NCBI RefSeq assembly: GCF_014898055.3
Contig: NW_023601212.1
Span: forward strand, 34,026,329 to 34,090,328
Length of the DNA: 64,000 nt
From: Talpa occidentalis
Lineage: Eukaryota; Chordata; Mammalia; Eulipotyphla; Talpidae
Direction: 5' to 3'
Shown: positions 43,780 to 56,139 of the stretch, piece after piece
How the letters are laid out: each line of letters starts with the position of its first letter
Numbering within the stretch: position 1 is the stretch's first letter
Position numbers and translations under genes: made by a program
The notes under the pieces: generated by a model
Told to the model about the DNA's origin: nothing
What the model saw: the letters and a program-made list of their open reading frames with translations, nothing else
The model's database searches: none

Positions 43780-44265
43780 AATCATTTTATCATCATGGAT
43801 AATGGCTTTCTAATTTGAATTCTTTTCTAATTGCATCATTCCCTCTGCATTTATTTACTGGAATACTTCTATTTGAAACTCTTTCCCACAGCCAAAAGAA
43901 TTATGAATTCTCTATAATACATCTGACGTCACAGTCACGAGGTAAATCCTATTTCTTTCTCTTCAGTTTCTAATTTTCAGAATGTTGAATTGGTTCCCAA
44001 TCTCTAATGGATGTGCAATGAGTTTTGGGTTGTTTCGCTCTTTTTAAAATGTCATCATGAAGGCATAGCCTTTTGTATAGAGTTTTAATCCATCATAGTT
44101 ATTCTTGATGTGCAAATTGTTGCATCTTTGGACTGTGAATGTGCCCTGAAGTGGCCCAAATGTTCTTGTGTCAATATCCCTTTCATGGTTTTCTTACTTT
44201 CTGGCACATGTTGTTCCAGGCTTATCTTCCATTATTTCTTCTCTTAGATCTGAAATAAGTATTTC
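43780..44265. mobile_element. Old L1M-type fragment
   Basis: CATGGATAATGGCTTTCTAATTTG, GCATTTATTTACTGGAATACTTCTATTTG and TTTCTTACTTTCTGGCACATGTTGTTCCAGGCTTATC follow an old L1-associated segment (...catttattaactggaattcttct ... ccttactttctggcacaacaagatgctccaggctcatc). Confidence 0.5.
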
Positions 44266-44269
44266 ATAA

Positions 44270-45950
44270 GAACAATGACTAAGTGGGTACTTACAAGTGA
44301 ACTTCAAGCAATCTCTCCCTACCCTTTCCAAAATTTTAGCAGAAAATAGTCCATAATAATAGTCCTTAGGGAAAAAGAAAAGGCTGGCACTTGAGTTATA
44401 CCACCACTTGACAAACTCTGTATATTAAATTGTAAAACAGAGGTACAATCAAAATAGACATGGTCACTGTCTTTCAGAAGTTTATAGGTTAAAAGGGAGA
44501 TCAAACTGATTCCAGTAATTATCAGTGAATTTGGTGTTTTATAAGCTTTCTAACACTGCAAAATTGGAAAAGTTCTGCTTCATGCCAATGGTTATAAGTT
44601 GCATACCCAATGTATTGATTCTCTACTCATTTAATAAAATATACTGCTAAACACATGGTTTCAATGCTTCCCTGGCAGAATAACTTGGTAGAGGATTACA
44701 GTCTTGTCTTTAATCAGATTAGGAGATGCATATAATCATTTCCTTTCCTTATGACTTTTCTAATACCTATAAATATTTTCAAAGATACCAGTTCACATAG
44801 AAAATGTCAGAGGTCTTAGCCTACTTAGAAAAATAAATAGCTGTCTCTCATTACCTTTAAAACCACTACAACAACAGGAATTTCACCCACCATGCTTGTC
44901 CCTCTGACAGTGAGCTCAAAAACTCAGATGAAAAACCCCAGAAATGAGTGCTATTTAGCAGTTAGAAAAATGAGGAAACAGTTCGCTCTCCAGTCAATTT
45001 TCAGTTACAATGACTAGGAGTGATGTCACTACCAAGGTCTTGGTGTGATGGTGGGAAAAAAAAAATCTGCTAAGCATCTCGGAATGGCTTCAACTTGTTA
45101 AGAGTTCAAACATGCTCTGGAGTTTGACACTTGAATTGATCAGACTTTGAGCCCTGAACTCCCCTCTTTAAAGGCAAAAGAATTTAGCTTGCTCTAGCAG
45201 AAAGAATGTGAATAACTGAGATTATTATAGGACTAGTTTCTCTTCTCACTGTTAAATGCCAGCTGTTTCATGTTCAATCTGTGCCATTTTTCCTATCATT
45301 TCTTAGATATTTTTCAATATCTATATTTCTCAATATAGACATTATAACCAACATGTGTCACATAGAGAATAAAAGAGATAATCATAGAAAAATATGATTG
45401 CCCTCATGTAGGTAACCTACAGTTACCTACCCCAAATCAGACAAATTTTTGCTCAATTTCCTCTCATCCACACATACAGCTTGCCATATCCACTTAACAA
45501 AATAATTATGATAACTTCAGTAAGTTGCACCAGATGCTACATTTGACATTCAGAATAGAAAGCTTCATAATACTTGATTCCTATCCTTGAGGTGCTCAGA
45601 GACACGTGTGAGATGGCCTTACAAATAATTAGAGCAGAACCCAGAGAGCAGCCATATTTTTAAGAATCATGGTGGAACTCTCTTTAGGAAAGCCAAGGAA
45701 GGATGTGAGCTACATGTAAAGGGGAGAAGCCACAGAAAAAAAAGGAGAGCAGGCATTTGGAAAACAGAAACAGCAAATATCAAGTTATTTATGAAGCAGA
45801 GTGACAGGACATGCCTGATGTTTCCCTGGAAATTCTTCATTTCAAATACTTGAAACTATGATCTCATAAGTCTCAGACCACATGTTCTTATATGGTCTGA
45901 AAAAAAAGTCAGTTAATGGTTAACTGAACAAGGGAGAGAGAAAAGCATGA
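44270..45950. other. Unrecognised sequence
   Basis: No coding or repeat pattern recognised with confidence; weak L2 similarity may exist around 45540-45620. Confidence 0.3.
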
Positions 45951-45965
45951 TTTCCCTTTTACATT

Positions 45966-46377
45966 TATTTATTTATTTTACATTTTATTTTTATATTCCC
46001 CATATAATTACAACCCCCTTATTTTTACCCCAAGCCCTCCCCTGCCCCCCACCCCCCATAGAGTGTCTCTTGTTCATAGTTATTTGTTGATTTTGATATT
46101 TTCTTTCTTATAGTTATTCTTTTTACTGGTCCCTTATTTAAGTTTTCTAGATTCCTGCTATGAGTGAGACCATCCGGTAATTTTCTTTTTCTCTCTGGCT
46201 TATTTCGCTGAGCATGATCCCTTCCAGCACCATCCATGTTGCTGCAAATTGCATGTGCTTATCTTTTTTGAATGCTGAGTAATATTCCATGGTGTATATG
46301 TACCACATCTTCTTGATCCAGTCATCTATTTTTGGGTATTTGGGTTGTTTCCAAAGCTTAGCTATTGAAAATAGCAA
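45966..46377 (-). mobile_element. 5'-truncated L1 3' end
   Basis: Reverse complement of the GGGGAATATAAAAATAAA lineage: 3' UTR with G-rich block, ORF2 end (minus frame 46147-46377, with [20 protein letters not shown]). TSD TTCCCTTTTACATT (45952-45965) and TTCC-TTTTACATT (46378-46390), one gap. Confidence 0.88.
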
Positions 46378-46459
46378 TTCCTTTTACATTTTTTTAATCA
46401 ACAGGACAAATCTTCAATATAATATTCAACTTAGAAATACTAAGGTACATCTTATTTTA

Positions 46460-46686
46460 TTTATTTTTTTAACAATTTATTTATTTATTTATACAAGCCC
46501 TGGGTACAGTCAGAAGCACAGGAGGGTGAGAGAATTCACCAGAACCAGAGGGGAGCAGTGGTCGGCAGGAAAGGTCTGTACGCCATGTGGGACCCTCGCC
46601 CGGTGGCCGGGGATCCAACCGGTGTTGCAGAGGCTACAGCAGCTTTGCAACCCAGCGCTCAACCGCTGTGCCACCAGGGGAGGCCC
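46460..46686 (-). mobile_element. tRNA-derived SINE, type A, internally deleted
   Basis: TSD ACTAAGGTACAT(C/T)TTATT (46439-46455; 46687-46703). About 60 bp present in other copies, between the two GGGGAGCAG motifs of the body, are missing, leaving one GGGGAGCAG at about 46549-46557. Confidence 0.92.
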
Positions 46687-46792
46687 ACTAAGGTACATTT
46701 TATTATAGAAAATATAAACTTAGGCAATTTAATACTCCTTTCACTAAGTGCTGGTTTAAATTATAATCTCTGTTTTGCTTTTCCTTAGTAAA

Positions 46793-46816
46793 AAACAAAA
46801 ACAAAAACAAAAAGAA
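46793..46816. repeat. (AAAAAC)n simple repeat
   Basis: About four units of ACAAAA. Confidence 0.85.
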
Positions 46817-47002
46817 GGTATCACTTACAGCTCAAATCTGGGTCCTTTCCTAATATATTTTCCAGGAGGTTCTCTCAGCTCCACATCAAATGAGAGAAAT
46901 AAAAGAAACAGAAAAGAAACTGTTTTTCCCCCAGAAACAGTTCATTAAGAGAACTATGAGATAATTCCACTTTCTCATCTTTTTTTAAGTTTAACCATAT
47001 TT

Positions 47003-47310
47003 TTTTTTTTTATAGAGGCATGCTTTATTCATTTGTTTGTTTGTTTGTTTGTTTTTGTTTTTATACATGCACTGGGTACAGTCAGAAGCGCGGGAGGGTG
47101 AGAGAATTCACCAGAGCCAGAGCGGGGAGCAGAGCAGGCAGAAGGACCGAAGTACACTGCTGAGGGGAGCAGCGGGCGGCAGGAGAGGTCTGCGCGCCAT
47201 GTGGGACCCTCCACCTGTGGCCGGGGAGCAGCTGGGGATCGAACCGGCGCCGCAGAGGCCGTGGGCAGCTTCGCAACCCAGCGCTCAACCGCTGTGCCAC
47301 CGGGGAGGCC
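47003..47310 (-). mobile_element. tRNA-derived SINE, type A, extended 3' end
   Basis: TSD TAACCATATTT (46992-47002 and 47312-47322), perfect. On the minus strand: GGTGGCACAGCGGTTGAGCGCTGGG, B box CGGTTCGATCCCC, the GCTGCTCCCCGGCCACAGGTGG insert, a TATAAAAACAAAAACAAAC(AAAC)n tail and AGCATGCCTCTATAAAA. Frames 47037-47327 and 47082-47339 are SINE artefacts. Confidence 0.94.
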
Positions 47311-47322
47311 CTAACCATATTT

Positions 47323-48135
47323 GTTAGTCTGGGTATCATGGTAGCCCAGGAGTAAAGTTTTGTCTGCTTACTAAGAACTTGAAATCTGTTTATGAATTCT
47401 ATTTCTTTAATAGGTGGAATTTTTTCTTACAATGCTGGCAATCATGAGCAACTTTGTAAAGTGTGGGTATGCTCCTTTTTAACGTTTCTTAGAACTTGAA
47501 ATCTGCATTTAGTGGTTTATGTAGTAACAAGTATGGTTTGACCAGTTGCATCTAGATTAAAATTTATGCAAAACATCATTTCTGGAAATCATCATTATTT
47601 TATTTCAGAATGTCATTTAAAATAAAGACGTCAGTGGGCATTAGATTACATTAAAATAGGTAATTTAAACATGATTTGCCTTTAAAACACAAACTTCTAA
47701 TATCAGGACTGAAGTGATAATTTTGAAAATAACTTCAAAATTGCTTTGAGTAATGACAACATTGAAAAATATAATTTTCAGAATTATATTTGAAAGGATA
47801 CTGTTTAATATTTGAATGGTGAAGTGTGACTGTTTATATATATTCCATAAGGATGGAGTCTAACTTTCATTCAAACCAATTCCTTAACTCTTTGACAGTT
47901 ATTTATCCTACAAATTAGGGAAAAATATAATAGCTTTATTAACACAAAATCATTCTATAAATGAAGTGGATTTTGGTAAAGTAGACAAAATTGTCACTGA
48001 ATGAAAAGAACATAAATGATGGACCTAGCAGTCCTGGGATTGGATACTCTTTCTACACTTAATACATTTGCCTCTGTTTCTTCTGCACAGTTCAAATGCA
48101 TGTTATTCAAGGTTCATTTTTAGTATGCACTTCAA
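47323..48135. other. Unrecognised AT-rich sequence
   Basis: No repeat or gene recognised. Confidence 0.35.
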
Positions 48136-48139
48136 TTTT

Positions 48140-48310
48140 GTTTATTGAGGAAACATTGCTTTCCAACACGAATTGTATGATTTATGGGTTTAGGTTCACA
48201 CCTCTGCAAATGTATGTTCTACCACTCCCACCAACCAAAGCCTCAATCACTGTAGTATTATTTATACTGGACATCCACCCCCCACAACTTCTATTAACTA
48301 ACATCTAGCC
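48140..48310 (-). mobile_element. L1 3' UTR fragment, GTTTGCAACACTGTAT family
   Basis: TTTATTGAGGAAACATTGCTTTCCAACACGAATTGTATGATTTATGGGTTTAGGTTCACACCTC is a diverged member of the same family as 37540-37800. Confidence 0.55.
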
Positions 48311-48370
48311 CCTCTTTGAAATATTCCTTTATGGAACTTTCCTACCTCATGGAGATTAAAAACCACACTA

Positions 48371-51300
48371 TTGGAAGACCACTGGACTAATGAGGAGGTC
48401 AAAGAAGAAATTAAAAACTTCTTTGAATTGAATGACAAGGAAGACACCAATATCCTAAATGTATGGGATACAGCAAAAGCAGTAATAAGAGGAAAATATA
48501 TAGCAATAGAAGCTCACATCAAAAAACAAGAAAGAACTCAAAGAAACAACCTAATCTCAAAGCTGAAAGATCTAGAAAAAGAACAACAAAAAAACCCCAA
48601 AACCAGTAGAATAAAAGAAATAATAAAAACCAAAGCAGAAATAAATGAAATTGAAACTAAAAATACAATCCAAAAGATCAATGAAACCAAGAGCTGGTTC
48701 TTTGAAAAAATCAATAAAATAGACAAACCCCTAGCCAGGCTCACAAAGGAAAAAAGGGAGAAAGCACAAATAAACAGGATCACAAATGAAAGAGGGGAAA
48801 TCACAACGGACACAGCAGAAATCAAAAGAATAATCAGTAACTACTATGAACAGTTATATGGAAACAAGTTCAACAATCTAGAGGAGATGGACAAATTCCT
48901 ACAACTCTATAATCACCCAAAGCTAGATAAAGAAGAAATAGAACACCTAAACAGACCAATTACAAGCAGCGAAATTGAAATGGTAATCAAAAACCTCCCC
49001 AAAAACAAAAGCCCAGGACCTGATGGATTTACAAATGAATTCTACCAAACATTCAGAGACGAATTAGTGCCTATCCTTCACAAACTCTTCCAAAAATTGA
49101 GAAGGAAGGGACAATACCAAACACGTTCTATGAAGCCAACATTACACTAATACCAAAACAGAACAAGGACAACACAAAAAAAGGAAAACTACAGGCCAAT
49201 CTCTCTAATGAACACTGATGCAAAAATCCTCAATAAAATTTTAGCTATGAGAATCCAACAATGTATCCATAAGATAATTCACCACGACCAAGTAGGATTC
49301 ATTCCAGGGACACAAGGATGGTTTAACATCCGAAAATCAATCAACGTTATCCAACACATCAACAAAAAGAAATATAAAAACCATATGATAATATCAATAG
49401 ATGCTGAGAAAGCTTTCGACAAAGTGCAACACCCATTCATGATAAAAGCCCTTGAAATTCTTGGGATACAAGGAACATACCTCAACATCATAAAGGCCAT
49501 CTATGAGAAGCCAACAGCCAGTATCATTCTCAATGGTGAAAAGCTGAAAGCAATTCCATTAAGATCTGAAACAAGACAAGGATGTCCACTCTCACCACCG
49601 CTTTTCAATATAATACTGGAAGTCCTAGCCAGAGCAATAAGACAAGAGAAAGACATCCAAGGAATCCAAATAGGAAAAGAAGAAGTCAAACCATCACTAT
49701 TTGCAGATGATATGATAATATACGTAGAGAACCCCAAAAACTCCACAGAAAAACTAATTCAACTCATCAATCAGTTCAGTAAAGTGGCAGGATACAAAAT
49801 CAACACGCAAAAGTCAGTAGCCTTCCTATACACAAACAATAAATCTGAAGAAGAAGAAATCAAAAAAAACATCCCTTTTATTATCAAAACAAAAAAAATC
49901 AAACACTTGGGAAAAATCTAACAAAAGAGGTAAAGGACCTATACAAAGAAAACTATAAAACACTGTTAAAAGAAATAGAAGAAGACACAAAGAAATGGAA
50001 AGACATCCCTGCTCATGGATTGGAAGAATAAACATTATTAAAATGGCCATCCTCCCAAAAGCAATATAATGATTCAATGCTATTCCAATAAAAATTTCAA
50101 TGTCATTCTTCAAAGAAATAGAACAATTATTGATGAAATTCATATGGAATCACAAAAAACCCCGAATAGCCAAAGCTCTCCTGAAAAAAAAAGAAGGGAA
50201 TGGAGGCATCACACTCCCTCCCAGACTTCAAACTATACTACAAAGCCATAATCATCAAAACTGCATGGTATTGGAACAAGAACAGACATAAAGACCAATG
50301 GAATCAAATAGAAAATCCAGAAATAAACCCACAGATTTATGGTCAACTAATCTTTGACAAAGGAGCAAAGACTATGCATTGGAGCAAAGAAAGTTTGTTC
50401 AATAAATGGTGCTGGGAAAACTGGGTTGCTACATGCAAAAGAATGAAGCTTGACCACTACCTCACACCATACACGAAAATCAACTCAAAATGGATTAAAG
50501 AACTAGACATAAGACCTGAAACCATAAAATATATAGAAGGAAATATAGGCGAAACACTACGTGATTTGCACATCAAAGACATCTTTACCCAAAAGCAGTG
50601 ATAGTGAAGGCAAAGATAAACAGCTGGGACTACATCAAATTAAAGAGCTTCTGCACAGCAAAAGAGACAATAACAAAAACAAAGAGAAACCCCACCAACT
50701 GGGAGAACATTTTTGCACACAACATTAATGATAAAGGACTGATCACAAAAATCTGCAAAGAGCTGATGAGACTCAACAACAACAAAGAAAATAATCCCGT
50801 CAAAAAATGGGCAGAAGAGCTAAAAAGAAACTTCTGTGAAGAGGAAATGCAAATGGCCAACAGGCATATGAAAAAATGTTCAACATCACTTGTCATCAGG
50901 GAAATGCAAATCAAAACTACCATGAGATACCATCTTACACCAGTGAGAATGGCACATATTAAAAAAACTAGCAACAACAAATGTTGACGAGGGTGTGGAG
51001 AAAAAGGAACTCTTCTGCACTGTTGGTGGGAGTGCAAACTGGTCCAACCACTGTGGAGAGCTGTGTGGAGATTTCTGGACCTACTAAACATAGAGCTTCC
51101 ATATGATCCAGCAATTCCACTCCTAGGTATTTACCCAAAGGACACAGAAACATCAATTCCAAAGAACACCTGCTCCCCTATGTTTATAGCAGCACTGTTT
51201 AAAATAGCTAAGCTTTGGAAACAACCCAAATGCCCAAAAATAGATGACTGGATCAAGAAGATGTGGTACATATACACCATGGAATATTACTCAGCATTCA

Positions 51301-51422
51301 AAAAAGATAAGCACATGCAATTTGCAGCAACATGGATGGCGCTGGAAGGGATCATGCTCAGCGATATAAGCCAAAAAGAAAAAGAAAAATACCGGATGGT
51401 CTCACTCATAGCAGGAATCTAG
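48371..51422 (+). pseudogene. L1 ORF2 reverse transcriptase region, frame-shifted
   Basis: Long open pieces cover 48371-49150, 49208-49921, 50200-50601 and 50598-51422. The RT core is intact in sequence: [33 protein letters not shown] and [14 protein letters not shown] (FADD at 49700-49711, both Asp present). Frame changes: one A is missing near 49097 (CAAAAATTGAG) and the frame is restored near 49185 by an extra A in AACACAAAAAAAGG. Another base is missing near 49910, and more indels lie near 50000. In the C-terminal part the only stop is TGA at 50985-50987, replacing Trp right after the first Cys of the C-X3-C-X7-H-X4-C cluster. Without the endonuclease and with these breaks it is not functional. 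Confidence 0.9.
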
Positions 51423-51506
51423 AAAACTTAAATAAGGGGCCAGGAAAATGAATAACTATAAGAAAGTGAAAATCAGAATCAACAAAAAACTATGAAACAG
51501 AGACAT

Positions 51507-51542
51507 TTTTTGGGGGTGGGGGGCGGGAGGGGAGGGATTGGG
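51507..51542 (+). other. G-rich L1 3' UTR tract, candidate G-quadruplex
   Basis: GGGGG, GGGGGG, GGG, GGGG and GGG runs separated by 1-3 bases. Related G-rich tracts lie in the other copies of this L1 lineage (9338-9372, 25871-25905; minus strand 36032-36053 and 46031-46056). Confidence 0.75.
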
Positions 51543-51616
51543 ATCAGAAAGGGGGGGTTGCAATTGTATGGGGAATATAAAAATAAAATTAAAAAAAATG
51601 AAATATTCCTTTATGG

Positions 51617-54350
51617 CATAAGTGCCCTTGAGGGCCAGAGACTTGACACACAACATAAGCTCAGTTAATCAACCATCTTGCCAAAGATTTTGAATCTTGT
51701 TTAAAAAAAACTCAAGAACAAAAATTTGGTTACAATTTATTCATAGTAATGCTGTCCTGGGGCAGAATGTGCTGCTGCCTAACCTCTAGGTAAAACACCT
51801 TTGGGTTTTTTTTTTTTTGCTTGTTTGTTTTGTTTTTACCATTTTCTAAAACTGACATTCAAATATCTAATCAAGTATGAGTCTCTGATATCATCCTGCA
51901 ATAGATTTCTACTATTCTAAGATAACTGGAATCAACTGGCTACTCAAAGTCATCAAATCTTCATTCTGGAAATTGTAAATATTGCTTTATTTGGAAAAAG
52001 CATTTTTGCAGGTACAATAAAGGGTTGAGGATACTGAAATGAAGGGGTGACAAGTGTCTGTCCATGAGAGAGACAGAAAATGACACTCACAGGGCAGAAG
52101 ACCAGAGAAGAATGAGACAGAAACTGGCTGATGCAGACACCAGCCAAGAAATCGTGCAGCTAAAATAGATCAGGAATGGAATCTCCTCCAAACTTGCCTT
52201 CCAGCCCTGCCACTACATTAATTTTGGGTTCCATACTCACAAAATGGCTAGAGAAAGAATTTCTGCTGTTTTCAGCCTAAACTCAAATAGTGGTAACTGT
52301 AGACAGAGTTTCTAGGATTTGACTCAAAGCCTCTTAGACTCCATAGATAAAAATTCTTTTCACTCTAGATTTTGGTCCTGCAAGTCTAGCAATATGATGG
52401 ACTTTGGAAGTTTGAGAGGAACCTGGTGATTAAACAGAAGAGGTGAAATGAGAAGCCAGGGTGTTTGTAACCTCACTAACACTTCCAAGAAAGCATGTCA
52501 GATAGAATGTGTGAGTTCATCTGATTTCTTTCCTAAAAATCCTACTAACTAAAGTAGTAGTAAATGAATATAAAAATGATAAATTGTGTCACTGGGTGTC
52601 CTCCGTGTGTTTGGATGTTGAGTCTGTGCCGTTTCCTAAACTGGCTACTGAGAACATAAAGCCCGGCCTCTCAGATTGCTTTTGACAGCAGCTCTTGATA
52701 ATTATTTATGCTTTGGAACATTTTTCAGCTCTTAAAACCTGTCCATTTCAGTTTGAATTTCTTAGTTTGAACAATATGCATTTTCTCTTCTCCCTTGTCA
52801 GGGCCTTCTCACCACCACCATTTTGTTTTTTAATGTTCTGTAGTTCTATACAAGATAAGACTTAGCTTTGGGTACTTTTTGCTAAAGCTTTAATGCTTTG
52901 TAAATAAAATCGGATGTTTATTAAAAATATGATAAATCGTATAGATCAATGAGGAAAAAAGTAGGTAAAATGTTTTTGGTATGAAAACTATATTTATGAA
53001 TGGTAATGTTTGGGCTAAGAATGTGCAACCTAAGTAACTGTGGATGTGTGGAGACAGGGGTTAGCTAAGTGGGTAAGATGAGAGAACTGAACCTGAAGGG
53101 ATTTGTTCAATCCACCAAACCAGAAAGGTCCAGAAAATGGTGGCCCTAGGTAGGTTTCAAGTGGGATGAAACAGCTAGTCCTCCCACTTCTTCTCTTCTT
53201 ACTAGAGATGTTTAAATCCATCCTGGCAGAAGATGGAAGTTTGCTGCCTAGACAAGTTGAATCAGACAGAGCTGACTTAGGGAAACCAGACAGAAACAGC
53301 TGTGGATGAGGATTAATAGTCAAAACAAGGAGATTTTGGGGAATTTTCACACAGAATAACAGGAAATTCACCTTTCTGCAGTTCCCAGAGTACAGGGATT
53401 TCATTCTCAGTGTTCAATGAAATAGCATAGTCTTGTGGAGATGGACAGATTAGTACCTGGTGGAAGTTTTTCTTTTTGCAGCATTTTTTCTCAATGAAAT
53501 ATATGAGCCAAGACTAAATAAACTGAAAGGGATGAGTCATGGTGATAAAGTTTTAGAAAAGGGAATATGTGAAATAGTTGTTTGATGACTGGAAGTAAGA
53601 ACATAGGGTAGAAAAGGAAAGGGTGATTTGTGTTAAGGAAGTAGTAGATCAGTGGAGTCTAAAGTCCTCAGGAGCGACCCAGATCTCGGTTCTAACACCA
53701 ACCACAATCAAAGGAAACAGGCTCCTTGGAGAAATAGCCAATTCTGGATGGGACAGGAAGATGTCTGATGAGTCTGGAGCATCTTTCAGCACCAGAAAGT
53801 AAGGAAGAGTTAAAAGGGAAAATAGAATGATGTGAGGCATGTCAAAGGACTCAGGGAAGCCAACTGAAAGATCTTAGAATGAACAAAGCTGGAACAATTT
53901 GAACAACAGAATATGTACTTTGAATTATAACTCAAAGTATAAAATTACTATCTGTGGGCTTATGCTGATATAAAAAAAAAAATGATTGGCTAGATAGGAA
54001 AGCAAGCACGTAAAGAGGGAAAAGAGACAATTCCAGTGCAGATAATTTCAAATAATTTATACAGCTGACTCCATCCTTGAGGAGACTGAGTATAATTCCT
54101 CACTCCTTACAACTGGGTTTCACATAGTAGAAAGGGGAAAAAAGTAAATTTATGATAGAAAAAATAAGGATCAAAGTTAACATCATCAGGTGTAAGTCAT
54201 GTTGATATTAAGTATTCTTGATACAATGTGATGAGAACTGTATTTTACCTCTGCAGTTTTCCTCCCCCAAACCCGTAACCTCAGTCTAATCATGAGAAAT
54301 ATATCATATGGGCCCTACATTCTATGAAATACTAGACTAGTATTCCCCAA
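51617..54350. other. Unrecognised sequence
   Basis: No coding pattern or repeat recognised. The 124-codon frame 53030-53404 minus has no identifiable domain, and its neighbourhood shows no gene structure. A poly(T) run lies at 51810-51820. Confidence 0.35.
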
Positions 54351-54354
54351 AACT

Positions 54355-54550
54355 GTTAAGGAAAGTCTGGGAACTGTCAAAACCAAATGTAGTCTACAGA
54401 AGTCTCAACTTTTGCTAATAATGTGTTAATATTGGTTCATTAACTGTGATAAATGTACCATAGTGACATAAGTGATTAGTTAATAATGGGGAAACAAGGT
54501 GTTAAAATCTAAAATTTAAAATTTATTTAAAAATAAACAAAGAAAAAGAA
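54355..54550 (+). mobile_element. Old repeat 3' end, family uncertain
   Basis: AATGTGTTAATATTGGTTCATTAACTGTGATAAATGTACCATAGTGACATAAG...GGGGAAACAAGGTG resembles a common old mammalian repeat 3' end (...ttagttttgacaaatgtaccatggttatgtaag...ggggaagctgggtg). The same end type is seen at 12210. Confidence 0.45.
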
Positions 54551-55410
54551 TCTTCAGAGAGTGAATACTTGCTGGAATAGGACCAAAAAACTAGGAAAAG
54601 TAGGAAGGAAAGGCATCGGTGTTCGGAGAAGTCAATATTCTAGAAACAACGTGGTTTGGGGATGATAATATCAAGAATATGACCAGTGGAGGGGGGTGCA
54701 TGGGGAGGTGAGTGCGGAAAAGATGAAAAGCCAAGGTCTGATTAGACAGCACGCTCATGATTTGAAGCCATCTACCATGGACTCAGAAGTCTTGGACAAA
54801 TCTGCAGGTGTCCTTGCTTAACTGAAGAAAGTTCTCAGAGCAGCTCTTTGGTGGCCATACATAAAATCTATGAAGGTTAGCTCTTGCCCCTAATGAAATG
54901 CTAATTCTCAATTAAAACTAAGCCATAAAAAGAATGGATCTCTTTTTAAGTAACTTCAGTCAGCTTTCAAAGAAGCGGTAACATCTAGTTTCATGAGAGT
55001 AAAAAATAATGAAAAATAGGAGTGAAGTCAGCTGTTTTTCTGCATATGGGATGCTTAAACAGGAGCATATGTCAGAATCTGATATTCAGTTTTCTGCAAT
55101 ATGGCAACAAATTCAAGCTCTAGTGAGCCAGATAAAAACGCTGTTTTTATTTTTTGTTTTTTTTTTTTTTTGTAATTATTTACAGAAGTGGAATTATAGC
55201 TCAAAGGCCCTTTGAAATAGTTCTTCTAACTTTCTGCTTTGGAGCATGGAGAAGTAACAGAGTGACAGAGAAAAGTGGCAAGTTAAATTTTTGCCAACAA
55301 TTTCAGCTATGATTTGCTGACATATGTTTAATCACTTTTTAATGGTGCCTCAATTTTAAACATTTTGCCATTTTCCTGGGTCTGATATGTAACACTTATC
55401 TGAAGTAGAA
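54551..55410. other. Unrecognised; poly(T) at 55150-55172
   Basis: No repeat or gene recognised apart from a T-rich run. Confidence 0.35.
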
Positions 55411-55414
55411 AGAA

Positions 55415-55560
55415 TGTATACTATTCCAATTTTCCTAATGTGAAAACAGAAACTGAGAAGAATAAAATCACTTTTCCAATATCGGCACAGTTAGTGATAG
55501 TGCAGATTCAAACCCAGAACACACATCTGCTGATTTTAATCTAGTTTTTCTCCCCATTAA
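55415..55560 (+). mobile_element. MIR SINE
   Basis: TTTTCCTAATGTGAAAACAGAAACTGAG...CAGTTAGTGATAGTGCAGATTCAAACCCAG...CATCTGCTGATTTTAATC follows the MIR core and tRNA-related part (ttttacagatgaggaaactgag ... agctagtaagtggcagagctgggattcaaaccca). Confidence 0.75.
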
Positions 55561-56100
55561 ACTATAAACTTCTCACTACTGCTGACTCCACCTTATAAAT
55601 TTTTCATTTACAGTGTCTTAATGTATTTTTCATGGAAAATATTACAAATTTTAAGCATTTGGATGTATTTATAAAACTTTCATTTTTTAAATCAATATCA
55701 CATAATACATATGTATCCCTTAATATCAAGAACAAGATTTTGCTTACTATTCAATCTCCAGGGTGAGCCCTGTACTTGTACACAGCAGGAACTCAGCAAA
55801 TATTGAATGACAAACACATTTTCTAAGTACTTTTTTAACCCTTGACTATTCAACAACAGTAATAAGGCCTTGACTATTTTGAGGTTATGTATTTCCATTC
55901 CAGGGAAAATGGAGTTCAAGTTCAGAACATAGGTTTCATAATTTTTCTGTTTTCTCATCTAACAAATCTTTAACATCCTTGGCATTACTGAACAAAACAG
56001 GGAGTATATTTTGATTTCACCCATATTTGTTGTAGATGAAATTATTGACCCTAATTCTATACCCCTCGATACACCTATTTTCTTTGTCACATTACAACAG
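55561..56100. other. Unrecognised; ERV internal sequence possible at the end
   Basis: Nothing recognised. The last 100 bases before the LTR could be the 3' end of a retroviral internal region, because a polypurine tract follows. No retroviral gene could be identified. Confidence 0.3.
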
Positions 56101-56127
56101 GGCAATAGATTTGGTGGAATAAAAATT

Positions 56128-56139
56128 TAAAGGGGGGAT
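56128..56139 (+). other. Polypurine tract upstream of an ERV LTR
   Basis: TAAAGGGGGGAT directly before TGTAACAGGG of the LTR. In retroviruses the plus-strand primer lies exactly here, so this supports a 3' LTR still attached to internal sequence. Confidence 0.65.

Larger units (their letters stand above)
48335..51598 (+). mobile_element. 5'-truncated L1 (3.3 kb) with perfect 18-bp TSD
   Basis: TGAAATATTCCTTTATGG occurs at 48317-48334 and 51599-51616. The element begins in ORF2 just after the endonuclease, so that domain is absent. It includes reverse transcriptase, Cys-rich region, ORF2 end, a G-rich 3' UTR (51507-51542) and the GGGGAATATAAAAATAAAATTAAAA tail. Its ORF2 is far less broken than that of the 141-5897 copy. 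It is the youngest long L1 in the window. Confidence 0.96.

Noticed and set aside
50630..51091. 153-codon minus-strand frame with hydrophobic stretches
   Set aside because: Antisense shadow of L1 ORF2; the same shadow recurs at 8639-8917 and 5092-5465.
53030..53404. 124-codon minus-strand frame in a unique region
   Set aside because: No domain, no splice or promoter context and no paralogue in the window; a frame of this length can occur by chance in 64 kb.
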